From Basidiobolus meristosporus CBS 931.73 (Eukaryota; Basidiobolomycota; Basidiobolomycetes; Basidiobolales; Basidiobolaceae), in assembly GCA_002104905.1 (NCBI GenBank), contig MCFE01000397.1:1-64000 (forward strand): a stretch of 64,000 nucleotides of DNA, given 5' to 3'. Below are positions 1 to 10,751 of the stretch, one piece after another. A program made the position numbers and the translations under genes. The notes under the pieces are model-generated. The model saw only the letters and a program-made list of their open reading frames with translations, was not told the origin of the DNA and searched no databases. Every line of letters starts with the position of its first letter. Position 1 is the first letter of the stretch.

Positions 1-938
1 TGCAGCATTTCGGAGGGGCGGGGGTGAGAGCATTGCACACACCAAACTGGTGGTTGGATTCAGAACACCCAAATGTCGTATTGGAGATTTCCAATGACCA
101 CTGTTCATGGGTTAAACTTCCAACATGTCAGATATATGGATTGGGGATCACATGTGGACAAAATCTCCCATCTAATATATAGGCTGCTGTATGCATCATT
201 TACATGCAAAGGGCAAAGCTTTACTACCACCTTTGCATAATGGTTGGGGGCTATAGGAGAAGTGCAGGCCCACTTGCAGGGGGAATATTGTTACAACACC
301 ATACAAAAAAGTAGGTTTGCCATCAGGGAATCTTTGGTTGCTGGTATTGAATCATCCAAGGTGCCACCCCTCACTTCTCTGTCCAAGCCCCATATGCATT
401 TCAGCTGCTCTGGCAATAATTCACATCAGAATTATACCCTATGAAGAATTTCAAAATTAGAATTCATCTGATTTTCAGCTGGTATTATACTGTTATTCTA
501 ATGGTATTTAGCTGATATCCAGCTGGTGTTATTTGTTCAAATATTCAGTTGCAATTCTTGATAGAAGCAGTGGGCAGCTAATCACCAAGTTTGGTATGAA
601 TTCAGGTTGGCCTAGTCTCCTCTTGAGAAATATGTCTGCTTGTCTGCCCAACTGCTAGTGCATGAGATGATCATAGTTGTCAAAATTGAGAAACTTGGGA
701 TTCAGCTGATTTTATGATGGTATTGTGCTGGCCTTTTCTTAATTTTCTCCCAATGTATAGCCTAGCAATATGAGTTTGCTGTAGGCCTATTAACTATTGG
801 CATCTGTGTGCTTTAGAGAAACCTGCAAGTAGTGGCAGTAGTTGGAGGCTGGTAATCAGGTGATTTCCACTCAATTGTTAATGGTGCATTAAAGGAGCAC
901 CAACTGAGTCCCTAAGAAAGAGTTTAACAAAAGGCAAG
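1..938. other. Unrecognised non-coding sequence
   Basis: No long reading frame, TE protein similarity or terminal repeat could be recognised. The only methionine-led frame of note (244-444, 66 codons) has no recognisable motif and is probably chance. The right edge is set by a TIR-Tnp2 terminus beginning at 939. Confidence 0.5.
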
Positions 939-1311
939 CCCTATGAGGAATAATTGTGATGATCCCATCAAAAGACCATCACAAAATTCAAATCCCATGA
1001 CTAGGAGGTATGGATCCCATTAGGACACCATGCAAAGACCATTATAAAATTGCACCTCAGATATCACAAAAAACTTGGTCAAAATATCTCATCACAGCAA
1101 TACATATGTGGCTATTGATTGGTTCTCTGACAGTTCCCTCACTTTCTGATCCCAGGCACTAAATCACCTCCTACATTTGTGTATGCTGATTGGCTATTGC
1201 CTCTTTGTCACACTCCCTACTTCCTGCCTCAACCAATGCTTATACTTTTCATGCTTACATATTGGTTTACTTCTGATGAAACATCAGTTGTTACTCATAT
1301 GCCAATTATAT
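939..1311 (+). mobile_element. TIR-Tnp2 transposon, left terminal fragment
   Basis: It begins with the family terminus CCCTATGAGGAATAATTG and continues through the same non-coding left arm seen at 25946-26368, 17453-17880 and 44718-45150 (shared phrases include TCACAAAAAACTTGGTCAAA and CACTTTCTGATCC). It is cut at 1311 by the start of a Cop-B LTR. It holds no gene. Assignment rests on alignment by eye with the other copies in this window. Confidence 0.7.
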
Positions 1312-1657
1312 TGTAGGAATTTGAAATTCCACCTAAATACTCACCTAACTTAGTCACTTTGATCATTACCTTTAGGTCCTGAAGATTACTGACCAAAGTC
1401 CTTGTTGAGATTTACTCAGAATATTTTCACCAAAATATCATGTACCCAGAACATGAAAATTCTTAAAGCTGTCCAAACAGCCCCAAGCTTTGTGCACATG
1501 CTCTTGGCACCTTCCTAAGCCTATTCTACATGCTTGCTACGATAAAATCATGTAAAAGTATAAATACTACTTTTACATTCAATAGATCATTAAGTGAAAA
1601 CTACATAATCTACTTGTTCTCCCAATCACTTCCAATATCTCCAAGACTCTTACAACA
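1312..1657 (+). repeat. Cop-B LTR (+)
   Basis: This is the direct counterpart, in opposite orientation, of the LTR at 1823-2171. It ends CTTACAACA and is followed by GGTCATGAGCCCC, a degraded form of the initiator-tRNA primer site seen in Cop-A. It carries a TATA-like GTATAAATACTAC near 1558. The start is eroded (TGTAGGAA instead of TGTTGCAAAA). Confidence 0.8.
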
Positions 1658-1822
1658 GGTCATGAGCCCCAAGCTGTCACTCTCTGCAATGTCTACTACT
1701 GCTATTACTGGAATTTTTCCCTCTGCTGAGAAGTTGGATGGATCTAACTACCAAGTATGGAAGGTGAAGATGAAGATACCGCTACAAGAAAGAGGCCTTG
1801 GGATATTGTCATGGGAGAAAAA
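1658..1822 (+). pseudogene. Cop-B gag, 5' fragment
   Basis: After a degraded primer site the frame reads a short Gag N-terminus with the motif LDGSNYQVWKVKMK, the copia-type Gag opening (compare FDGKNYKLWRIKMQ in intact Cop-A). It is truncated after about 45 codons, where an inverted Cop-B LTR starts at 1823. It cannot make a functional protein. Confidence 0.75.
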
Positions 1823-2171
1823 TGTTGTAAGAGTCTAGGAGAAATTGGAAGTGATTGGAAGAACAAGTAGATTATGTAGTTTTCACTTAATGATTTATTG
1901 AATGTAAAAGTAGTATTTATACATTTACCTGGTCTTGGCATAACAAACATGTAGAATAGGTTAAGAAAGGTCCCAAGAGCATGTGTGCAAGGTTTGGGGC
2001 TGTTTGGACAACTTATCTAATTTTCATGTTCTGGGTACCTGGTATTTTAGTGAAAATATTATAAGTAAATCCCAACAAGGAATTTGGTCAGTATTCACTA
2101 GGATATGAAGGTAATGATCTAAGTGACTAAGTTAGGTGATAATTTAGGCGGAAATACAAATTTTTGCAACA
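1823..2171 (-). repeat. Cop-B LTR (-), 3' LTR of the minus copy
   Basis: The LTR runs TGTTGTAAGAG...TTTTTGCAACA on the plus strand, giving TG...CA ends. On the minus strand it is preceded by a purine-rich tract (GCTGAGTGGGAG), the expected polypurine tract of the copy that follows. It forms an inverted pair with 1312-1657. Confidence 0.85.
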
Positions 2172-2182
2172 CTCCCACTCAG

Positions 2183-4853
2183 CTAAATGTTCACACTGAC
2201 TAGTCCTAATTTTGACCTAAGATATTCAAACTTGTCTCTAGCTAATGGTTTGGTAAATATGTCTGCAATCATTTCATCTGTAGGACAGTAAACTAAGCTA
2301 ACTAAGTTATTCTCTATAGCTTCATTTATGAAATGATGTCTAATATCTATGTGCTTGGTTCTAGCATGAAAAGTTGGATTTCTACCTAATTGTATACATC
2401 CTTGATTATCTTGAAATAAAGTAATAGGCATTTTTTGACATTGGCCTAAATCTGTAAGAAGTTTTCTTAACCACATTACTTCTTTTGTAGCTTCACAGGC
2501 TGCCATATACTTGGCCTCTGTGGTGGAAAGTGCTACGGTTGGTTGCTTCCTTGAATTCCATGAAATTGCTCCTTTGCAGAAAAGAAAGGTGTATCCTGTG
2601 GTGGATCTTCTGTTTTCTAAATTTTGTCCCCAATCAGCATCAGAGTATCCCACAAGATCCTGTTCTGAGTCCTTATAAGTATATCTTAAGCAGATATCAG
2701 CAGTTCCTTTTGGGTATCTAAAAATTTGCTCAACTGCTGCAATATGATCAGATCCATAGTTCTGATTATGTTGGCTGACAACTCCCACTGAATATGAGAT
2801 ATCTGGATGTGTTCCAAGCATAATATACATCAGACTGTTGGCCATGGATTGATAAGGAAATTCAGGGCTTTCAGATGGCACCAAGCTCTCTTGATTTGGA
2901 TGAGTTTTGACCAAGTTAAGGTTTGTCTCCATTGGTGTAGCTGCCCGTTTACAGTCTTCCATTTGGTACTTCTTTAGTATATCTTGAATTTACTTGGATT
3001 GGCTTAGGGTGATAGTCTGGGTACTTCTGTCTATGGAGAACTTAATACCTAAGTAGTAATTAAGTTCTCCTAGATCAGACATCTTGAACTTCTTAGATAG
3101 GCTGGATTTAGTCTCTTCCAATGTTTCTAGGTTGTTGGTGGCTATAATAAGATCATCCACATATAGAGCTAATAGAACGGGATTTGCTCTATCTGGCTTA
3201 TAGTATATACTATAGTTAGCATTACTCCTTTTGAAACTTTAAGATTCCAAATAAGAATCTATCTTGCAATTCCAGGCTCTTGGTGATTGTTTGAGACCAT
3301 ATAGTGACTTTTTAAGCTTGCAGACCAAATGAAGGTTATCTTGGTCAGCAAACCCATCAGGCTGGTCCATATACATGTTGTCATCAAGTTCTCCATTCAA
3401 GAATGCAGCTTTTACATCCATTTGATGAATAAAAAACTTATATTTGGCTGCAATAGCCAATATTAATCTGATGGAATTAAACTTGGCTACCAGTGCAAAG
3501 GTCTCAGTTTAGTCAAGTCCTTTTGTTTGAGAGTATCCTTTGGCTACAAGTCTTGCATTGTATCTTTCCATTGTACCATCAGCCTTGTATTTTGTCTTGA
3601 AGACCCGTTTGCATCCAATTGATTTTTGGTTGATTGGTAATTTGACCAAGTCCCCAGTTTGATTTTCTATTGGGGCCTGATATTCCTCAGTCATTGCAGA
3701 TCTCCAAAACTTTGTCTGAGGGCTATGTAGGGACTCTTTTACAGTCTGGGGCTCATTAATTTGGACTGAATAGGCATAGGCTAAGTTTGTACCCGCATTG
3801 ATATAGTAATTTGGGCTATTTCTTGTCCAATTGGATCTCCAGGCATTTGAAACTGGAATGATCACTTCTGGGATATTCCTGGGCACTGATTCTGGCTGAA
3901 CCACAGTTGCAGAGTCCTCTGGAGTGAAAAAATTATCATTGTTTTGCTCTGATTCAATCCTGACAATTGGTAGACTTGAGACCAAATTTTTGTCATCATC
4001 TGATGTCATTTTTTGTGAAAATTTTGAATTTTCATCAAACAACACATCCCTGGACTTGATAAGCTTCTTTGCTTTGGTATTGTAGAGTCTACATGCCTTA
4101 CTCTTATTGCAGTAGCCCAAAAATATGCATTTTACACTTTTTGGCTCAAATTTTGCCTGATTTCCAGCCAGTTTTTTGGCATATGCTGTACACCCAAATA
4201 TTCTTAGATGTTCTGCACTTGGTCTGTATCCATACCATGCTTCAAATGGAGTAGAATCACAAAGTATTCTGTTATAACTCCTATTTTTAATGTATACAGC
4301 AGTTGCAACTGATTCTGCCCAAATATTGTAGGATAATCTTTGATTGTGGATCATAGATCTTGCCATATCAATTATTGCTCTGTTAGCACATTCTGCTACT
4401 CCATTTTGCTGTGGGAAGTATGGTACAGTAGTCTCTTGCTTTATCTCATGAGTTTTGCAGAAGTGGATGAAGAGTTTTGTGGTATATTCTCCACCATTGT
4501 CAGAGTGTATTTTCTTGATTTTTTCACCGGTTTCTCTCTCCACCATGGCTTTAAACTCCCTGAGCTTAGACAGAGCTTCTTCCGCTTTCTCCATGAAGTT
4601 GACCCATGTATATCCTGTATAGTCATCAAAAATAGTGATTAAATACTTCATCCCACCTAGGGATAAATTTTGCATAGGTCCACACAGATCTGAGTGAATT
4701 AGATCTAATTTTTTCTTAATTTTTATTAACCCAGAGCTCTCAAACAGTTGTCTGGCTTGTTTCCCATATATGCAGGCTTCACAGTACTCCAAACTAGCTG
4801 GGGGATATATTTTACTCCATAAATTAACTGATCTTTGATTATTTTGCGCAAAT
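2183..4853 (-). pseudogene. Cop-B pol (integrase, RT, RNase H) remnant
   Basis: Read on the minus strand, 4792-3509 encodes a Ty1/copia integrase: HSDLCGPM, SDNGGEY and GVAECANR carry the D, D and E catalytic blocks, followed by the copia C-terminal FGCTAYAKKL region and the RT entry RYNARLVAKGYSQ. Then 3460-3239 holds the RT segment with [14 protein letters not shown], and 2962-2183 holds the end of RT plus RNase H (GYSDADWG, STTEAKYMAA, TKHIDIRHHF). Stops and frameshifts separate the blocks, and the YVDD segment near 3150 lies in a broken frame. Gag and protease are missing because the copy ends at about 4853 against TIR-Tnp2 sequence. It is a 5'-truncated dead copy. Confidence 0.88.
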
Positions 4854-5400
4854 AATAAATAAATTGGCCTTGCTTGTAAAGGGCTCTTGAGGAAGTCACT
4901 AGTCTTTAACCATGGGACCCTTACTCTTCTGCCTTTGATAGTTTCTGCAGTTTTTGAGACACTTTCTTAGCATAAAAATGTAGGCCTAACACCTGTTTGC
5001 TTGCTTGAGTCCAGCATCATGCTCATGGAGCAGATGAAGCATATTTGGCCTGGTCTTGGTTCCCTGCTGGTACCATGGTGTGCTGGCTGTAAGGTAGTGG
5101 CATGCCAGACTTCTTACAGCCTCTCAAATAGTAGGCCACTCTTTGTCATTGCACTCAATGACTTCATGGATTTCTAATGTCTTTTGACTTTTAGGCTATG
5201 CCATCAATGCCACAGTTCCTCCTTCCCATGCTGTGATAGGTTTTTGTGAGCTTTATATCTAGGCACTGCTATTGTGCTTAAAAGACTATATGGTGTTCCT
5301 CAGCTGCCACATAGGGAAGTTGCTCAATTCTTGGCTGTAACATTGAGCCACTTGAGTTCCTCCTTTGCTGCAAAAATACTGTGTTCTCTACCAAAAATAT
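4854..5400 (-). pseudogene. TIR-Tnp2 accessory ORF2 fragment
   Basis: This matches the plus-strand sequence of 46126-46660 (for example GGCTCTTGAGGAAG, TGATAGTTTCTGC and CTTTCTTAGCATA), so it is a piece of the accessory ORF2 read on the minus strand. It contains several frame breaks. It is bounded on the left by the Cop-B breakpoint and on the right by a MITE-10 end. No complete protein remains. Confidence 0.7.
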
Positions 5401-5498
5401 TAGACTTGTTCTACTGGATTGTTATACATAGTGCCAACCTGTTTATAGTGCTGGACAGATCTAGCACTCTATGGCACTATCTGGCACTATAGTCTCTA
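5401..5498. mobile_element. Degenerate MITE-10 copy
   Basis: It starts with TAGACTTGTTCTACTGG, matching the terminus of the perfect copy at 44502-44714. It contains AGTGCC near its left end and GGCACTATCTGGCACTAT near its right end, the same inverted subterminal motifs. The right terminus is eroded (AGTCTCTA only), so that end is approximate. Confidence 0.5.
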
Positions 5499-5795
5499 TC
5501 TTGATGCCAGTGTTAGGATACAGATACTGGTGATGTTACTCAATCTTACTTATGTAGCTCAAAATAGTACTTTTATTGCTTTATTTACTCTTCATAATGC
5601 TCTAGACACATTTCTCTCAGTAGATCACTACTTGTATAAGTATACTGCATATTGATAAACATTGTAAATATTTTACCTACTCAGCTGTTTTCTCATATAT
5701 ATTACTTTCCTTTGTATTTACCTGCCAACATGTCAAATCTCTTTGATTATCCAAATGTATGCACTGCTCTTGCTCTGAAATGATAAATATTTCTT
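5499..5795. other. No gene seen
   Basis: AT-rich spacer between the degenerate MITE and the Harbinger-type transposase ruin. It may hold the missing 3' part of that transposase gene, but no motif is readable. Confidence 0.4.
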
Positions 5796-6466
5796 CTAGA
5801 GCTTCTGCTTCATGCTAAGCATGCCATTTCTTGGCTTTGTATAAGCTGCAATACATCTTAATCTCTGGCAATCCTCTCCTATAAAAGATAAGTCAGTCAT
5901 ATATTTCTTCCCACTGCTGAATTCCAGATGATTTGCTATCCAAAGTGCTTTGTCATGCCTACTTCCAGCAAATGGCCCACTAAACCAGATGATGTAACCC
6001 TTCATGCTTATCAGTGCTTGAAGCTTCACAGAGCATGCCTTGTATTTGCAAGAATAATAGTACCTCTGCCCTCTACAAGGTCTGTAAATCCTGACTAGGA
6101 AGGTATCCAAAATACTGCTGATTTGGAACCTGTTACTGGACTCTGTGGGATATTGAAGATCACTGGAGTTTCTGAGCCTGGCAGTCCAAGCTAGTTCTAA
6201 GTCATTCATACTCTCTGCAAGATGGTTTGCCATTGTTGCCAACTGGAATTGAGAGCTTTCAGGACCTTTGTTGCCACAAATGGTGGGATGATACCTTGTA
6301 GGGCATAGTTCTTGTAATAGTATAGAAGCTTCACAAGGGATCTCCTTGAATTGATTGCAGTTGATGGTCCACAGCACTTGCTAAAGATCTCCTCCAATAT
6401 GTTAAAAGGAAACTCAGTGGTATTGATGTGATTGGCAAGAAAGGACCATTCAAATGAGTAAGTCAT
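5796..6466 (-). pseudogene. PIF/Harbinger-type (DDE_Tnp_4) transposase remnant
   Basis: The minus strand reads a segment with LDTFLVRIYRP, a tyrosine-rich YYYSCKYKACSVKLQAL stretch and IIWFSGPFAGSRHD, the characteristic core of DDE_Tnp_4 nucleases (first catalytic Asp in the DTF block, second region at GSRHD). A further block, GEDCQRLRCIAAYTKP, fits the conserved region before the third acidic residue. The N-terminal part lies in another frame (6466-6206), so at least one frameshift is present, and the segment with the third catalytic residue is missing after 5796. It is a cut-and-paste transposase relic; family assignment is by motif only. Confidence 0.75.
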
Positions 6467-7036
6467 ATTAAGACTGGAAGATGATCAAGCCACAATGAAT
6501 TGATTTGATTCAGCACAATCAGCTTAATTTGTCTGATTTTTCATGCATTATGATTAAATCTCCATCAATTGCCATGTATACCATTGTTATCATCCTTGAC
6601 CAACAACTTGGCAATTTGACTGATGATTTAATCACAACTCTATAATGAAATAGGAAATCTGTAACTGATATGATCTGATCCATGCCAATGCAATCAAAGA
6701 TGCATCATACAGAATATATGGAAAACTCAACAATCACATTAGTATTCTAATATACTTCAAATAAGACCAGGTTGATCCCAATATATATCTGTATAAGTAT
6801 CCAAATACTTTACTATGATTCCTATTCCATGTCTCAACTTATCTTCAATACCAACCAGACAAAAACCATCCCCCAGCTCACAAGCATGGTCTGGACTAGA
6901 ATTGTCAATGTCTGATCTGTTCACATTCTTTCCAAATGACTTTAGTATGCTAAGTGTCTGTGATGAGCCTTTGTACAGATAGTTGGGCACTATTCACTGA
7001 TCTAGCATAACTGGATACCTCAGATAGTCAACAGAA
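6467..7036. other. No gene assigned
   Basis: AT-rich sequence upstream of the Harbinger remnant. A minus-strand frame at 6990-6757 (77 codons) has no recognisable domain and is not called. Confidence 0.4.
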
Positions 7037-7498
7037 ATGGAAGAATCCAAGCAGAAAGCTGTGGCATGTATTCTATATCAAAATGCCAGTGGATATAAGC
7101 AAGAAGATATACATAACACAATAAGTGTAAGAATCAAGAATGAGCTGAGATTGAGAGGATTTGATAAGGAAGCCATGTGCAAACAGTTCTGGGTGTAATT
7201 TGCACAGTACAGACTAGAGGCATATGTTTGTGCCTCAATTTTGGGAACCAAGGACATTCTGAATGAGTTCTTACCTAATATAAATAATGTACCGCATGAT
7301 ATATTAGTAGAGCTAAGTGGCTTCTCAGAGCAATATACACAGGAATCATCAAGGCAACAATAGTAAAGTATTAGACAGAGGGTAAGTGAATACCTTGAGA
7401 AATCAGAACATGCGCTTCAAGAGGAAGCATTTTTCTGTTGTATTATACCTAGTTTGGGAGTTGATTTGCAATGCAGAGACTATTCAATTTATTTAACA
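7037..7498 (+). pseudogene. Decayed ORF, unknown (possibly a Harbinger accessory gene)
   Basis: From ATG 7037 a charged frame runs 53 codons to TAA 7196 and continues in the same frame after the stop with protein-like composition (acidic and amphipathic, for example EYLEKSEHALQEEAF), then meets more stops. No domain is recognised. Its position upstream of, and divergent from, the Harbinger transposase remnant would fit the second (Myb-like) gene of PIF/Harbinger elements, but no Myb motif is visible, so this is only a positional guess. Confidence 0.3.
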
Positions 7499-7619
7499 AC
7501 TACAAGTATGCTAATAATGAAACAGTTTATTAGGAGCTTCATATACCTATAGAGATATAACTTCTGCTAACATCTTCAATCTTGGGGTCTAAATATACAA
7601 TAGGCTGGGTAATTCACCT

Positions 7620-8340
7620 CTATAACAAAGGTCTGACCTTCTGTTGACTATTAGGCTAAATTACTCTTAAAGTAGCTTTCCTTTATTTGGGGGTCCCTTT
7701 CATTCCAGAGATAACAGTTCCTTCATTAGAAATTCTGTACACCCCTTCAACCTAAATTGGTGTTGTAAAGAGGTGTCTGAAGGGATGATTTAGTGTAAAG
7801 GGGCTTCTTACAATGGTCTCTAAAGTGGACTTTACACTAAAGGGGTGCCTACAGGGGCTTATTTAGAGTGAAGGGGCCTTATAAAGGGGTCTCTAAAGGG
7901 GTATTTTTAAAGTAAGGGTAATTCTAAGAGGGGACTTTTCCAACAGAAAAATAGTAGTTTTCTTGTGGAACTAGCAACAGATTCTTGTGCGCTTTGCAGC
8001 TTCTTTACCAAAGTAGTACCAGTCAAAGTCCAAATACTTAACAGTGCAAGTAATGCAAGGGAAGTACTATAGCCTATAAACCTGTAGTTGTAGTGTGAAG
8101 ATTCTGGAACAAGAGGCTCCCTTTTATTTTTCAGCTGGCAATGTCATATATATAAAATTCTGCAGGATCAAAGTTTTCAAGTGATTATGCAAGCAAAACA
8201 CATGATACAAACCTAAAATATTGCAGTGGTGCAGATTTCACATAGATGCAGCACCTGTGAAGTTGCATGTGTTTTGATTGGCTGGTTTGAGAGTTACAAG
8301 CAATCTAAATCATCATAGTATTCCTAGCAATTGAGGCCTA
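7620..8340 (-). repeat. Repeat-X copy 1 (inverted relative to copy 2)
   Basis: The reverse complement of this segment aligns by eye along its length with 38936-39610 (shared blocks include GGTGCTGCA, TTTAGGTTTGT, GGGAGCCTCT and ACAAGAAAACTAC). One edge abuts a TIR-Tnp2 terminus at 8341. It has no coding potential. It contains a TATA-like CATATATATAAAATTC, so an LTR or promoter-bearing terminus of an unknown element is possible. Confidence 0.6.
7741..7960. repeat. Degenerate AAAGGGG/CCCCTTTA short-repeat cluster
   Basis: Within Repeat-X, plus-strand blocks such as TAAAGGGG, AAAGGGGTCTCTAAAGGGG and GTAAAGGGG recur irregularly every 12-25 bp. The copy at 39340-39450 has the complementary CCCCTTTACTC-type blocks. 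It looks like a decayed minisatellite. Confidence 0.6.
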
Positions 8341-9010
8341 CCCTATGAAAAATAACTTGGTCCTGCAGGTGAATCTGATCTGGATCTGCCATCAAGATCC
8401 TCTCAGGGGACCACTATAATACCAGCAGCTTGGAATTAATGAACATCTACATCATCTTATGATGTGATCACAACAGCATTTGGCTAATTTTAAGTCCAAA
8501 TAAAGTTAAAAACACAACAGTGTTTGTATAGTGTTTTGCCAAGGGTGGCATGATATTGTTGCAGTCTTAGTACTCTCTACAACTATTTGAGTCAATCTAA
8601 CTGGCCAGTATATCCAATTGCCTTATATGGCAAAAAACGTAACGGTGCTTTGACAGCATCATTGCAGGCCTCTGATGGTAGTATTATAGCAATATGGAGG
8701 CCTACAGCTAGTTCTGTAAAATGCTACTGCACCAATATACCAATGGGTATTTCCTTTTCCTACCTCCCCTTGTACAACTTGTATATTCTACTACAGAATA
8801 ACCCCTCTTTATTTGCTTACCCACTACTACCTTTGGTAAGACACATATAGTTTAAATCAAAAAATACTATGGTGTCCTGCTTACTAACCTCTACAAACAA
8901 GCACACCTGTCACAATTGACATACTTGTATCACCTCCACTTTTTGGCTTTTAGAGCAATACTTACAAAGTTACCATTTACTTTGTATTGCTGGTGACATA
9001 TGTGAGTACT
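8341..9010 (-). mobile_element. TIR-Tnp2 right-terminal fragment (inverted)
   Basis: It starts CCCTATGAAAAATAACTTGG, the right-end terminus of the family read inward, and its reverse complement follows the tnp2 3' region and right arm of the copies ending at 23267 and 56411. Landmarks are the segment near TTTGCTTACCCACTACTACC and the pentanucleotide-rich stretch near 8580-8660. Remnants of the tnp2 C-terminus are on the minus strand but heavily frameshifted. Together with 9836-10751 it forms one inverted, internally replaced element. Confidence 0.7.
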
Positions 9011-9388
9011 AAATGTGGCACCCACTCTTTGCTCAAGAGTTCTCCCCAGAGTCCTACCCAAAGTCCCACAGTATCCTCCCTATGATTCCCCCATGCGTCC
9101 TCCCTCCTATTCCAGCCCTTATCTAGTTAGAGCACTTACCATAACAGGATGGTGTTCACACCCCTATTTTATAGCACATTGTCTATTATCTAAGCCCCCC
9201 AAGTGATATATATATATCCAATTGAACCAAATGAGAGAATAACAAGATTTGAATGGAATAAACACAAGTCTTTATTACCTTGCTACCTTCTATTGGAAGC
9301 TATTCTGAACCAAGTGGTACTAACTTGACCTAGAAGCTCTCCCACTCACCAAGTACAGTCAGTAGTAACCCACATATTTGGTGCTGTC
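9011..9388. other. Possible LTR/leader of Gyp-C
   Basis: No coding capacity. It includes an (AT)n run near 9206-9217 and, just before the Gyp-C gag, AACCCACATATTTGGTGC, a phrase typical of the leader region of Ty3/gypsy elements. LTR limits cannot be fixed because the second LTR is absent. Confidence 0.35.
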
Positions 9389-9835
9389 TTGGTGGAAATA
9401 AGCACAAGTGAGGTAATGACTACAACAATCAAACTAAAAGCATACAAGGGAAAGAGAGAGCAAGCCCTTGAGTGGTTGGATAAGTTTAAGAGAGTAGCAG
9501 TTGATGCAGGATGGGACAACAATAAGAAAGTAGGGGAGTTTGCAAGACATATGGAAGAGTCAGCATGGCAATGGCATTGTGAATTGGAAGACACAGTTAA
9601 AGATGACTGGGATACACTAGACCCTGGTCTACTGCTTATGTTACAAGACAGGTTCCTAGAAGGAATAGACCTACTTGCCCAGGTATTCTCTAAGAACCAA
9701 GTATTTGGCCATATACCTGGGGTATAACACCAAATCCACCTTGCCAACAAATACCCCATAAAACAAAAAGCCTATAGAAACTTGAAAACTGACATGGACT
9801 ATATTAAAGAGACAATTGAAACTTTACTAGGTTTA
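9389..9835 (+). pseudogene. Gyp-C gag fragment (Ty3/gypsy-type)
   Basis: The frame at 9389-9727 (likely start at the internal ATG 9416) encodes a Gag-like domain: KLKAYKGKREQALEWLDKFKRVA followed by EFARHMEESAWQWHCEL and LQDRF, matching the retrotransposon Gag pattern of a W-x-F-rich helical capsid segment. It stops at 9727; homologous-looking coding sequence (AYRNLKTDMDYIKETIETLL) continues to about 9835 in another frame before TIR-Tnp2 ORF2 sequence begins. It differs from the Gag of Gyp-A and Gyp-B in this window, so a third gypsy family is suggested. Confidence 0.6.
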
Positions 9836-10751
9836 CTATGCCAATGCCTTAAGGCTGGCATACCATGGGTCATCAGGAACTCAAGGCCAGGCAAAATATG
9901 ATATATCTGCTCCATGAGCATTATCTGGGATTCAAACAAGCAAACAGATTTTGGGCCAGCATTTTTATGCAAAGAAAATATCTAAAAATCTGAAGAAGCT
10001 ATCAAATGCAGAAGAACAAGGGTGCAATGGCTAAAATACAACGGCTTCCTCAAGATCCCAGTTCAGGCAGGGCTGAAAGCTTGAAAGAGGTGTCAAATAG
10101 ATTTCAGGTAGCTGGAAGAGTGTGGATAAGGGAAAAGCAAGCAGACACAGAGGCACCTGCATAACATCAACCAAGGAAAAAGCATAGTAGTACTCAAGAA
10201 GTACTCAATAAAAGTAGCAGTCTAGGATCTAGCAGTGATCAAGGCAAATAGCCACCTCAGGAGCCCATCACTGCATGTGCTGAGAGCACAAGACAAGCCA
10301 AAACAAAGCGTTAGGTTGCCTGCTGAATGCCAGCTAGGGACAAGCAGGCCAAAACAGATGCATTAGAGCAGCATTTATCAGGGAGAATATGTAGCTCAGT
10401 ACAAGAAGTACTCAGACAAAGTAGCAGTAAAAGATCTAGCAATAACAATGTAAAATGTCAAAGGAGAAAGTCCACCCTAGCCAGAGACAGGAAAGCATGA
10501 TAAAAAGCTGCAGCTCTTGCCAATATAACACCTTAGCCTGGAACAGACTAAATCCCATCATAGCCAAAAATAATTACCAACAAGAAAACAGCTGTCTCAC
10601 CAGAGTTGGAAGTGTAGCCAGTTGAGCTACACTCCAGTGAGGTAGACCAGTTTGCCAAGAAAGGCAACTTGTCTACAACAGCCTCCACATACTCCATTGT
10701 TGACAGGGTGAAGATTTCATTATAAGACCCATAAGCTATCACCTGCCAGAC
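9836..10751 (+). pseudogene. TIR-Tnp2 accessory ORF2 remnant (inverted copy)
   Basis: On the plus strand it reads fragments equivalent to the minus-strand ORF2 at 45161-46522 (LKAGIPW, then a basic and glutamine-rich repeat region, then ESHHSQK-type and HSSK-type blocks), with many stops. Orientation and order relative to the right terminus at 8341 match an inverted TIR-Tnp2 element in which the tnp2 body was lost or replaced by the Gyp-C fragment. It ends abruptly where Gyp-B pol begins at about 10752. Confidence 0.65.

Noticed and set aside
244-444. Short frame of 66 codons
   Set aside because: No motif, no homologue in the window, no promoter context; expected by chance.
7741-7960. Telomere-like repeat
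   Set aside because: Units are of CCCCTTTA type, irregular and degenerate; the usual fungal CCCTAA telomere repeat is not present.
9346-9759. 137-codon minus-strand frame
   Set aside because: Antisense shadow of the Gyp-C gag frame.
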